Of a DNA stretch of 31,086 nt, positions 22,323-31,086 are shown piece by piece. The stretch is taken from the NCBI GenBank assembly GCA_027596195.1, contig JADGJG010000210.1, forward strand, positions 1 to 31,086. Direction: 5' to 3'. The stretch's first letter is position 1. Each line of letters begins with the position of its first letter. The position numbers were made by a program, and so were the translations under genes. Below the pieces are notes generated by a model. It was not told where the DNA came from, ran no database searches, and saw only the letters and a program-made list of their open reading frames with translations. The stretch comes from Podochytrium sp. JEL0797 (lineage: Eukaryota; Chytridiomycota; Chytridiomycetes; Chytridiales; Chytriomycetaceae).

Positions 22323-22919
22323 TTTTGGCGGGAATTGATTTTTTTCGTTATGTGGGCAGCGCACATGTTTGGACTGAAATGAGTGCGAAATGACGCCGAA
22401 ATGAATTTGGTTAGACGATCCCTCAATTTGATATACCGATTGCACAATGCATAAACGAGCTCGGACGAATAATGAAAATGACGAAAGAAAGGAGGTGGAA
22501 GCTTTCAGGTTCTCCTTTTTTTGGTGGGGGATCAACACACAAATTTGGATGCGCGATACGAAAAGCTGACTCAAAAAACTGCCGCTGGGCATATCAATAT
22601 TAATATGGAGGCGCGACGGAGTGCAGGGTGTCTCCGGGTGGCACTGGGGAGATCCGAGGAATCTCATGCAACGCAACGGCTTACTCATGTTGCGTCTCTG
22701 ATGCTCGAATCCAAGACCCACCTTCCATTTTGTGGAACGCGGCTTCATCTGATCACGCATCAAGCGGGGCACGTGGCCCGTATTAATGCTTTGCTGTGGC
22801 AACACGTGCTGTGATTAAATCGATCGTCCAAATTGGATTTTTTTTGCTTCCCCCTCTTGTGAAAATTGCCTCACTCACATCTCTCCCACAAATCTCACCC
22901 GCAAACGACCTCCCCGCCA
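22323..22919. promoter_or_regulatory. Shared divergent promoter region of array members 4 and 5
   Basis: 597 bases separate two head-to-head start codons. Directly upstream of member 4 is TTTTTGGCGGGAATTG (22322-22337), resembling an E2F-type site. A 10-bp palindrome ATATTAATAT lies at 22597-22606, and CACGTG E-boxes occur at 22770-22775 and 22804-22809. No gene is recognised inside. Confidence 0.45.
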
Positions 22920-24235
22920 ATGGACCGCCCCTCACTCGACCACTACACGCACGCCGTGGACGGCACCATGCAAGGCAGCAAGCTCGACACTCTCCTCTCC
23001 GGATACTCCCACTTCGCCTTCCCCCGCACGGCATCGCGCGAATCACTCGGCGACGATCTCGACGACGACCTTCTGTTCAGCCCGACCTCCTCGCTGCGTT
23101 CTCTGCAACTTCACGACTCGCAGCGCCATGCGTTTGCAAAGAGCGGTGGCAGTGATGTGCGGTTGTCGCAGGACACGACCTTCACGAGTCACACGCATCA
23201 CTCGGGGTCGTCGAATGAGAGTTTGTACTCGGTTAGAGACAATGCGTCTTTATCTGCTGTGACGCTTGGATCGCTGCAAGACTCGAATGCCACGTGAGTT
23301 GCTTATTTTTCTTTTTGCTTGCGAGTGCCACCCGTGCAGAGAGAATCTGACCAACAACAAAATAAAACAGCATCGCAGGCCACCTCCACAAACTCTCCCA
23401 CTCCACCACCCCCTCCCCCAAATGGACCGCACACTACTTTGTCCTCTCCGAATCCGGCACTCTCTACCTTTTCCCCACCTCCACCAACCCCTCCTGCACA
23501 CCCCTCGCCTCCCTCCCCGTGACGGCCTGCTCGGGGTCCCAAGACGACACAAACGCGTGGATCTTGAAAGTCCAGGGCGGGGCTGTGAATACGGACGGTG
23601 TGGCTGTGAAGAGAAAGTGGACGTTGCAGTGCCCTGATGAGGGAACGGTGGCGTTGTGGATGAGGAGTATTGCGCGCGTGGTTTCATCGGGGATGGAAGG
23701 GAGAGGGAGGGAAGCGGCGGGAAACCCGGCGTACCCACGTCGTACGACAAGCACGCATCGGTTTCAATACGAGTCAGCCGAGACATCTGCGGCAAGAAAC
23801 GCTTTATCTCCACGCCCTTCTTCCCGCTCGCGAAGCATGCAACGCAGCAACTCAATCGCATCCTCGACAGAAGGCGGCATGAAACCCATCAACCACGAAG
23901 AACGCGAAGCCGAGATGCGTAAACGGCATCAAGAGTATATGGCTCTCCAGAAACACGCGGCCGAGCGGTTCAAGATGGAGCAAGCGGCGCGGAGGGAGGC
24001 TGTGGAGCGGGCCAAGTTGGAGGCCGTGTTGGCGAAACGAGAGCAGGTTGAGCGCGAGAGGTTAGAAGTGGAGGTGGCGTTGCAGAGAGCCAAGGAGGAG
24101 GAGGAAAAGAAGAAGCAGGAAATCGCGAAGCAGAAAAAGCTGGCCCAGGAACAGTTGGAGGCGTCAAAAAAGTTGGCGCCAGTGAAACCGATGGGGCCCA
24201 TGATGCTGGCTGCTCCGGGCATGTATTATCGTTGA
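22920..24235 (+). CDS. PH-domain family protein, array member 5 (coiled-coil type)
   Basis: Two exons: 22920-23293 and 23371-24235, giving 412 residues, the longest complete member. The intron is 77 bp, phase 2, donor GTGAGT, acceptor CAG. Exon 1 encodes GSKLDTLLSGYSH and SAVTLGSLQDSNA, the clearest copies of the two family motifs. The PH domain covers about 126-230: IAGHLHKLS, KWTAHYFVLSESGTLYLF, WILKVQGGAVNTDG, KRKWTLQC, VALWMRSIARV. The C-terminal third is a long Glu/Lys/Arg-rich helix beginning EEREAEMRKRHQEYMALQ, very likely coiled coil, ending GPMMLAAPGMYYR. It is convergent with the next gene, with 44 bases between the stop codons. Confidence 0.87.
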
Positions 24236-24279
24236 AATCAGATGGGATTGTAGTATAATGTGATGTTATTTCAAGAAAT

Positions 24280-25540
24280 TTATGTTCGTTCCTTCTTGCT
24301 GAACACTTTTGTCCACCACCCCTGCGACTGCAACAGCGATGTCGTTTCATTCTTCGACTGGTGACTCTTCATCCGCTCCACTGTGCGATGATCCACAATC
24401 CCGAGTGTTTCTTTTCTAGGAAGGTCGAAGCTCACACCCTGACGCGACGAAATCACGGATCCTGGCGATGATGATTGAATTTGCTGTGGATGCTGGAATC
24501 GCAGCGGATATGAAACCGAGACGTTATCCGAATCAACAGCGCGATACTCCAGCACTGTTGGAAGCTGATTCGTGAACGCGCGTGGTGGAGATCCGGATGG
24601 AGACGGCCCCGCCATCGACCCCGCAGATGAGTTTGTGGATCTCTTGTGGGTCAACAACGAGGGAGTCGAAACGGGGCTGGGTTGGGTACCGGTGGTTGAA
24701 TCGATGAGGCTTGAGTCTTGCGAGGAGGGTCGTTTCATCGGGATGTTGTCGACGCGTGGTTGTTGATGATAGTTTCTTGCGAGAGCAGTAACAGAACGCG
24801 ACATGCGGGCCACGTGGGGACCAGCACCTGCCATAGCAGGGCTGATTGTTCTCAGTTGTCTTGAAGAGTTTGAGCGGACCGGAGACAGGGACTGCACGCG
24901 CTTTGGGGCGTGCGGTTGGGCTTGTTTGTCACGGGAGAGTTCACGCGGCGAGTCCAAGCAAGCCACCCACATGTCCCACTTGTGCTTGTCGTCTGCACAG
25001 CTCAGGGTCCAGGTGCGATTGACGAGCATTCCCTCCGCATTCACACCACTGCCCTCGACAGTCAGGACCCACACGCCGAGAAGCTCGTTGAAGAAGGCGG
25101 CGTGTTTTTCGACGGGAAGAAACGTGACGGGTTTCGTGGAAGGGCGCGGATTCTCGCGGAAGAGAAACAGGCGCCTGTCATTCGTAAGCGCAAAGAAGCG
25201 CGGCTTCCACGCAGAGTCGCTGAGTTTGAGCAGAGAGCCGCAATGCAAAAGGCGGCCTGAGGACTCGAGAAAGTGGAGCGTGTTGTCGGTGGGCACAAAG
25301 AGGGGCTGTGGTCCAGGGTGTTGTAGCTCACTAGGGGGGGGGAGGGGAGACACGGGCGGCGAGAAGTCTGCGTGGTCTGTAAGTTGTCTGGCCGCTAAAG
25401 CCACTCGATCTCTCACCATCTCGTTCGAATTCGTTGCGCATCGAGTCAAGAAGAACATCCAGGCGGTGTGTCGTGCTCATCTTGCGTGTCTTGGAGCCGC
25501 CCTTGGTGCTGGGCGCCGCGGCCATTTCATCAAAAGTCAT
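24280..25540 (-). CDS. PH-domain family protein, array member 6 (tail type)
   Basis: The PH open frame ends at 24280 and is certain; the first intron is a guess. Proposed exons: 25540-25417 and 25367-24280, giving 403 residues, with a 49-bp phase 1 intron (donor GTGAGA, acceptor CAG). Exon 1 contains HRLDVLLDSMRNEF. DNTLHFLESSGR runs straight into the PH domain, so the phase 2 intron found in paralogues is absent here. The PH domain is about 84-179: CGSLLKLS, WKPRFFALTNDRRLFLF, VWVLTVEGSGVNAEG, NRTWTLSC, and the helix Trp in WDMWVACLD. A Ser/Pro-rich linker leads to the tail GWWTKVFSKKERT. A second in-frame ATG at 25525 is an alternative start. Confidence 0.75.
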
Positions 25541-25821
25541 TTGCCAATCAATAATTTGTTGATCTTTTCACTTCGAATTTCCAATTTTCAAAGTGACAGC
25601 GAGCCCAGGCAACCGGACAATCGATTCCAATGAATTTCCAATCGCCTAACCTCTATATAAACTATGATGAAATCTTACTTCTTCTTTCAAAACCAAATTT
25701 GATTGTGCACGCGCGCTGTTTGGGCGCTGTTTGTGTGGAAGAATGCAGCGCCCCGAGATTAATTTCGCCCATCCTACTTCTATGCTTCTATTTCTCAAAA
25801 TGACACCACCACCCACCTCTT
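25541..25821. promoter_or_regulatory. Promoter region of array member 6
   Basis: 281 bases between the start of member 6 and the stop of member 7. On the - strand it holds a CCAAT-reverse element (ATTGG) close to the gene and an A/T-rich TTTATATAG about 115 bases upstream of the start. No gene is seen. Confidence 0.35.
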
Positions 25822-27036
25822 TTAAATTTGCTTGATAAACATCCCAGACATATTCACATTCGTCACCAACAACGGCCCCACAGACCCCCCCTCCCTCGCC
25901 TTCTTACTCGCCGCAATCCGTTCCGCCACCGCCCTCTTCCTCTCCTCCTCCACTTCCCCCGCTTTCCGCTCCACCTCGCGTCTCTCCAAAAACGCATTCA
26001 TGGCATCTTCCGCCGACGCGGACGGCATACTGAAATAATGTTTCCGCCGGTCCGTCACTTCCGAGGGTTGTAGCTGTATTTGCGCGTGACTCCCTCGATG
26101 ACCACTGCGGCTACTCACGTCGCGATACCCCGTGATCCTTCCTTGACTTTTGGACCGGTGGATCCCCAACGCGGGGGGTAACGGCGCGGCGGCGGAGGCC
26201 ACCGATTCCATAGAACCGGCACCTCTCGACACTGACCGCGACATTCCCAAAGAAAGTGCCCCTGAATCGTCACGATGCATTCGTCTCCCCACGCGACTGG
26301 CACCCCCCGAATCGGCACTATGAATCGACTCCACGTCCCCTCCCTTTGCTGATGCACTCAAATTCAATCCCTGCAACGCATCAATCCACACCCTCTGCAC
26401 ACCCGCATCTCGACACTTGAACGTCCACGTGCGTTTCGTAAACACACCTTCCGTTGTGATTCCGTCGCCCGTCACAGTGAGCAGGTAGGATCCGTAAATC
26501 GGGTTCGTGACGGACGAAAAGGACGTGATGGGGAGGAAGGTGGTTGGGTGGGTCGATGCCGTCGGATTGTTTTTGAAGAGAAAGAGTTGCGAGGAAGGCA
26601 GGAGGACGAGGAATCGCGGGGTCCAGGTGTGGGATGGGGTTAGTTTGAGGAGTGGGGAGGATATTCTGGAGTTTTTTGGGGCAATGTTAATGTTTGTGCA
26701 GGAGATGGAGGAAGAGAGATGGGCAAGGGAGATCTTACATGGGACTCGTGCGTTCAAGAGTTGCGAGTGTATCGTTGAGCGACGCCGAATAGTATTGTGA
26801 CGAGAGGGAGACATCTGTAGACAGGGAATCCGAAACGGGACGGCTCAAGTCCAGGCCCTCTACGTTGGAAATTAGGGCTCCCACCAATGGCTCCCGGTGG
26901 CGTGCGGCGTGCGCCTCTCACCGTATTCTTCGGACAGAGAAGTCAACAGCTCGCTGAGTGTCTTTTTGGAGCGAAAAGAGTCTTGGCTGCTCGTGCCGCT
27001 GACACGCTGGAGGGACGGTGGGGATTCGCTGGACAT
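25822..27036 (-). CDS. PH-domain family protein, array member 7 (helical type)
   Basis: Three exons: 27036-26922, 26859-26739, 26665-25822, giving 359 residues. Intron 1 is 62 bp, phase 1 (donor GTGAGA, branch CTAAT, acceptor TAG). Intron 2 is 73 bp, phase 2 (donor GTAAGA, acceptor CAG). Both phases match member 1. Exon 1 encodes KKTLSELLTSLSEEY; exon 2 ends NDTLATLERTSP. The PH domain covers about 80-180: ISSPLLKLT, WTPRFLVLLPSSQLFLFK, YLLTVTGDGITTEG, KRTWTFKC, VQRVWIDALQG. After a Ser-rich linker, the C-terminus is a charged helix (AFLERREVERKAGEVEEERK) ending GPLLVTNVNMSGMFIKQI, similar to the end of member 5. A simple open-frame reading would miss the first two exons and start wrongly at 26814. 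Confidence 0.85.
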
Positions 27037-27425
27037 CCAATGCGGGATCTTCGTGGAGATTGGCCGACAATTTTTTTTTGATCTTGTTCAAGCCCTGCGC
27101 GCTTCAATCGACTGAAACCGAACGACAACATCTTGAAGAGCCTGGAATTCCGGGAGTCATAAAACAGACCTTGAACAGCCACCTTTTGAATGTCCGTTTG
27201 TCGAAACACTCCAAAGTCTTCCGAAATGATTGTTTTTCGGGGTTCTCTCTCGATTCGCTTGGGGAGTTTAACTACTGCTACAAGAACGCTTTATTCAGAA
27301 TTCTCTCAGTCTCACTCCGGCAAATGGGTGAATAGGACGATTTTCAGAATGAAATGGGTTCCATCGCAGGAGAATTCCGGCCTTGAAGAAGAGAAAGTTG
27401 AATAAAGGCCTCGAAAATCGCCCTT
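27037..27425. other. Gap between array members 7 and 8
   Basis: 389 bases; expected to hold the promoter of member 7 and the 3' end of member 8. No gene or convincing motif was seen. Confidence 0.5.
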
Positions 27426-28617
27426 CTACAGGCTCGTCGCCGCTATCCTCGGATTCATTGCGCTTGGCCGAAACATCAAAAATTCAATGTATATATCAAC
27501 AGTTCTCTGCATCGCGCTCGAAAGGATGGACGCAGCCGGGCCCGCAGAAGTCGTTTCCGCCATTTTGCCCATCTCGCCCTTCATCACATCCTGCTCGTTT
27601 TTCAACCGCGTCCTCTCCAGCGTCACCAAATACTCCTCCCTCATTTCCCTCATCCTCGCTTCCCGCTCTTCCACCTCCTTCACCGGTCTCACCCGGGGTT
27701 CTATCGAAGGTCGGCGGTACACGCCCGACGACGCGGACGTTACCGAATCGAACGATACTTTCCTTGGACTCTCCAATTCGAATGGACTCGCCGACACAGA
27801 GCTCACGGGGGACGCGCACATGTCCTTTTCTGAAAGGAACGAGTTGGAGCTCGGTGTGGATGAGACGGAGGCTGAACTTGGTGATAGTTTGGCGGTTGGA
27901 AAGAAGGGTGGAGAGGGTGGGAGTGGGTGGTGGTGGAGTGGGAAACCAAACTCTGTCTCTTGGATCGTGTCGCGGCTTTCGAGGGATATATGGATCGCGT
28001 CGACCCATTCGCGGATGACGCTTTCCTCGGCGTGAGAGAGGTGCCATGTGCGTGTGATGACGGTGGTTCCATCTGGTGTTAACCCGCGTCCCGAGACTTG
28101 GAGGATCCACGTGTCGCAGCTGGGGTCATGGAACGAGGTGCAGGACGTGATAGGGAGGTGGGTTGTAGCGTGGAGGGTGGAGGGGTGGTTTGTTTTGAAG
28201 AGGAAGAGGTTCGCTTCGGGTGTAAGGAGGAAGAAGCGGCGGATGAAGGTGCCGGAGTCTTGGGTTTGTTTGGAGAGGAATCCAGACATTCTGTTATAAA
28301 GCGTTAGTTAGCCCCAACGCTTATGCGGGCGTGAAAGAGGTCTTGGATTCAAAACTCAACTGAGGTTCCGCGTTTTGGAGCATCCCGAGACGAAAGATGC
28401 CGTCGCAGCTCCCCGTCCGGTGTTGCACGGCAGACAGTTTGAACATGTCAGGCGAATCGCCGCATGTCAAACTGCTGCATCGAGACAGATGTGCCATTGG
28501 TGGCTTCGAGTCAGTGGGGTCGCTTGAGGCGAAATGCACGTTCAGGGATAGCGGGCTTGACTTGGTGTGGCGCTGGGGGGCGCAACGCGGCATGGGAATC
28601 TGAACAGCGCTGCTCAT
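27426..28617 (-). CDS. PH-domain family protein, array member 8 (helical type)
   Basis: Two exons: 28617-28361 and 28290-27426, giving 373 residues. The intron is 70 bp, phase 2 (donor GTTGAG, branch CTAAC, acceptor CAG). The exon 1 reading frame hits a stop 40 bases into the intron, so splicing is required. The N-terminus ends with DGIFRLGMLQNAEP, a variant of the pre-PH motif. The PH domain covers about 87-190: MSGFLSKQT, RRFFLLTPEANLFLFK, HLPITSC, WILQVSGRGLTPDG, TRTWHLS, IREWVDAIH. The linker holds YRRPSIEPRVRP, followed by a helical stretch starting EEREARMREMREEY. By eye the closest paralogue is its neighbour (28838-30098), so these two look like the most recent duplication. Confidence 0.85.
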
Positions 28618-28837
28618 GAGGGGGTAGGAGCAAATGGAGAGCTTTTTTTGGGATGGTTCTGTTTGAGACTCTCGTGTGGGGGAGACAACAAGATTGGAAA
28701 CGAATTTTTTCGCAAAATTTCATTGGCCAAAATAGTGAAGCGCGCCTCCCCGCTTCTCGCGAAGTCAAGTCATTAATGCACAAGTCATATTTACAAAGCA
28801 CAACAAGCAACCCGCTCACTGCATACACCAGTGGGTT
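28618..28837. promoter_or_regulatory. Promoter region of array member 8
   Basis: 220 bases between the start of member 8 and the stop of member 9, the shortest space among the well-placed starts of the same-strand members. No clear TATA box is seen. Confidence 0.35.
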
Positions 28838-30098
28838 TCAAATAAACATCGCCGTCCGAATCCTCTCACAAACCGCCTCTTCCTCACTCAACTCCCGTTT
28901 CTTCTTCATCTCCTCCTCCGCCATCTTGACCATCAACTCCTGCTTACACTTTTCCGCCACAGCCTTCTGCGCAGTCACATACGCCTCCAACATGACCTTC
29001 ATCTGCAACTCGCGCTCCTCGGCCGAATTGCGATGCACCGCACTCGCGGGTCTCAACCTCGTTTCGATGGAAGGCTTGCGGTACTGACACCCCATCGTCC
29101 TTGACAACTCGCTGAACCGAGCCGGATGGATCGGACTGGGAGACACGGGGGACACATCTGAATCAACCCCCAAACCCCGCGGCACCGGCGGTGGTGGCGG
29201 CACCACACCCGTCCTTGACGACGGCGGCGGGGTCGACCCTTCAAACCAACTGTTGCGTCTCCCCCCCTCGGAAACACTATACTCCTCATCCGTCAACGAC
29301 GGCAACGAAGACGCGATCGAATCCGCCGAGAGTTTCCGAAACGAGCTTTTGGCCGGAATGAAGAAATGATTCCCGTCAATCGTGTCCCGAGATTCCAAGC
29401 ACACATGAATCGCATCGAACCAATGCGTGATGACGCTTTCGTCTGCGTGTGAGAGGATCCAGATTCGGTTCACGATCGTGTCCGGGACGTCCCGGGACAT
29501 GCCTTTTCCGCAGACTTGGAGGATCCACATTTTGGAGATGGGAGAGAAGTAGGAGGAGCAGGAGCTGATGGGGAGGTGGGTTGTGGCCATGAGGGTGGAT
29601 GGGGTGTCGGACTTGTAGAGAAATAGATTCGCATCGGCGGTGAGGACAAAGTATCGTTGGATCCAGGGTTGGTGGGATGCTCTTGAGGATTGGGGGGATG
29701 ATTTGCGCTTGTGGAGGAAGCCGGACATACTAGGTTTCATCAAAATTCGATTAGTAATAGGCTAACGAGCAAGACACAAGTGGGGGTGGGTGACGTGGTC
29801 GGACTCACGGAGGCGCTGTGGAGGTGACGAATCCGAGGCTGAAGATGTCCTCTTCGCGCATAGGACAGGACCATGTTTCTGAGACGATCGATGACTTGCG
29901 TTCTTCAGGGGTGAAGAGGGATTCGGCGAGGCTGAGTCGTTTTGGGGTCGGTTGTTTGAGTTCATTCGGAGAGGACGGAAAATCGGTTTCAGGGCTCGTT
30001 TTTATCGAATCGGATGTGGTTGGGTCGTTGATTTCTTGTGACATGGATACGAGGATGTTGGAGAGTCGTTTGGAGCATGGACCGGTCGTTGAACTCAT
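28838..30098 (-). CDS. PH-domain family protein, array member 9 (coiled-coil type)
   Basis: Two exons: 30098-29809 and 29729-28838, giving 393 residues. The intron is 79 bp, phase 2 (donor GTGAGT, branch TACTAAT, acceptor TAG). Exon 1 has KRLSNILVSMSQEI and EDIFSLGFVTSTAP, aligning with the family motifs and closest to member 8. The PH domain covers about 98-210: MSGFLHKRK, WIQRYFVLTADANLFLYK, HLPISSC, WILQVCGKGM, NRIWILSHADESVI, THWFDAIHVCLE. The linker holds YRKPSIETRLRP. The C-terminus is a long charged helix (EERELQMKVMLEAYVTAQKA and on), likely coiled coil, ending RIRTAMFI. Confidence 0.87.
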
Positions 30099-30571
30099 TT
30101 TTCGTTTGTTTGTGATTGGAAAAATGTTGCTCCGTCATTCCCGTTCCAATGAATGAAATACAGCGGACTACTTTCACATTCTTTTCACCCTTAATCATGC
30201 ATCTTAAGAGCCGCCCGGGAAACACTTTAACAGTTCTCTGCAGTTTTTAACTTACATTCCTTCAAAATTCCGATCTATCCAAAAGGAGCGGAGCGGATTG
30301 AAATCAATCCGTTTATATTTGATAGTTCGAATAGGATATATTTGATAACTCTGATGTCTCCCGCGATGCTTCTGGTCCGATGCTTCCAGTGCGACACTCA
30401 AAAATCGGGGGTTCATGTGAGCGAGCCGGTTAGCTTCCCTTCTCCCCCCACTACTTCTCAAGTAATGCACTTGTCGCACACCGGACGTCAAACCCCCCCA
30501 AGCCTAATTAATCTCAATTGAATTTTTCTTTGAATTTTTTCTTTCCTGCTGATCAACTTTTCCCGGAAAAA
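30099..30571. promoter_or_regulatory. Shared divergent promoter region of array members 9 and 10
   Basis: 473 bases between two divergent start codons. It contains a perfect 7-bp inverted repeat GGATTGA/TCAATCC (30295-30301 and 30304-30310, two bases between) and two copies of ATATTTGATA nearby (about 30314 and 30338). No gene is recognised. Confidence 0.4.
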
Positions 30572-31086
30572 ATGGCGCCGACACCTCCCCCGACACTCTC
30601 CGCCGCACCCACCTCCCGCCAACGCTCCTCCCCGAACCCACGACCTTCCTCCCAGCTCTCAGACCGCCCACCCTCCGCCCACAGTACCACTTCCGCCGGA
30701 ACAGGAAAGCTCGACGGGTTGATGGCGATGCTGCAAGATTTCGGGTTCGACAACACGATCCCAGAATCGCCGACGGCCACGGAACGATCGAGTCGCAGCT
30801 CAAATGGAAGCGGGGGTGGGGCGTATGCGGGGTACCGCCGGAGTCGCAGCCAGGCACCCACGTCGCATCGATCGTCGTTGGAAGCGCAGAATGGAGGCAG
30901 TGGGATGTCGCAGGTGTTGACGTTGGCGAATTTGCAAGGGTCTCAAGCCACGTGAGTTTTGTCCTCTTTTTTGTGAGGGTGGGGGGGGGGGGGGGGGGGA
31001 TTTTTTGTGGCATAGGGGGGTGGCCCGCAGGGGGTTGGCCACTTTTTTAGTTAACATGGGCGCGCAGAATATCAGGGTTTTTTTTG
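30572..31086 (+). CDS. PH-domain family protein, array member 10, cut by the window end
   Basis: Exon 1 is 30572-30951 (126 codons plus two bases), starting at an ATG in good context (AAAAATGG). It encodes a Pro/Ser-rich N-terminus with GKLDGLMAMLQDFG and QVLTLANLQGSQA, the two family motifs. The donor GTGAGT at 30952 gives a phase 2 intron. The proposed acceptor CAG at 31065-31067 gives a 116-bp intron and the reading T-I-S-G-F-F-L, which matches the start of the family PH domain (ISGxLxK). Only about six residues of the PH exon are inside the window. The intron contains a G19 run, so its exact length is unsure. Confidence 0.78.
30981..30999. repeat. G homopolymer, 19 bases, inside the intron of array member 10
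   Basis: Nineteen consecutive G lie within the predicted intron, after a GAGGGT lead-in. Together with C74 at the window start and G13 at 21147-21159, it shows that G/C runs recur in non-coding DNA here. Confidence 0.9.

Noticed and set aside
23250..23861. 203-codon - strand open frame opposite array member 5
   Set aside because: Arginine/glycine/serine-rich shadow of the coding strand, crossing the intron of member 5.
26501..26814. Start of member 7 at 26814 in the long PH frame
   Set aside because: That stretch reads the phase 2 intron and exon 2 in the wrong frame; the spliced model restores the family motifs and an exact multiple of three.
16281..31086. A secondary-metabolite gene cluster beside FAS
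   Set aside because: No oxidoreductase, transporter, regulator or other tailoring gene is present; only PH-domain paralogues follow.

Overview
The window looks like nuclear DNA of a filament-forming or zoosporic fungus. It has one giant type I fatty acid synthase (FAS) gene of the fungal kind and many short GT-AG introns. Most introns are 49-83 bp, T-rich or pyrimidine-rich, and often carry a CTAAC/CTAAT-like branch point just before a CAG or TAG acceptor. The genes are compact and separated by a few hundred bases. An early-diverging (chytrid-like) fungus is my best guess, but this is an inference. A basidiomycete or a thraustochytrid is not excluded by the FAS alone. No rRNA, tRNA, CRISPR or prokaryotic-style operon was seen. 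The window opens with a run of 74 C.

Left half (1011-14512): a single 15-exon gene on the + strand encodes a FAS of 4,093 residues. It carries what are two subunits in yeast. The beta part (acetyltransferase, enoyl reductase, dehydratase, malonyl/palmitoyl transferase) is fused head-to-tail to the alpha part (acyl carrier protein, ketoreductase, ketosynthase, phosphopantetheine transferase). The join is a short linker inside exon 9. There are two complete tandem ACP domains, the first on its own symmetrical exon. I placed all splice sites by eye; the spliced length is an exact multiple of three and every catalytic motif I looked for is present.

Middle (14513-16280): a polyadenylation signal, then about 1.6 kb without a recognisable gene. 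This stretch holds a 59-bp imperfect direct repeat.

Right half (16281-31086): ten consecutive genes, eight on the - strand and two on the + strand (the last cut by the window end), all encode paralogues of one family. The nine complete genes encode proteins of about 280-410 residues. Each has a serine-rich N-terminus, usually with two short conserved motifs ([KR][LI][DS]xxL[LM]-like and TLxxLQDS-like), and one pleckstrin homology (PH) domain. A serine/proline-rich linker follows, then either a charged helical (probably coiled-coil) C-terminus or a short tryptophan/phenylalanine-plus-lysine tail. An intron in the same phase (phase 2) sits directly before the PH domain in eight of the ten, and several also keep an earlier phase 1 intron, so the array arose by local gene duplication. 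Function is unknown; PH domains usually bind membrane phosphoinositides or proteins. The array is the most likely undescribed system in the window. No functional link to the FAS gene is visible beyond being next to it.
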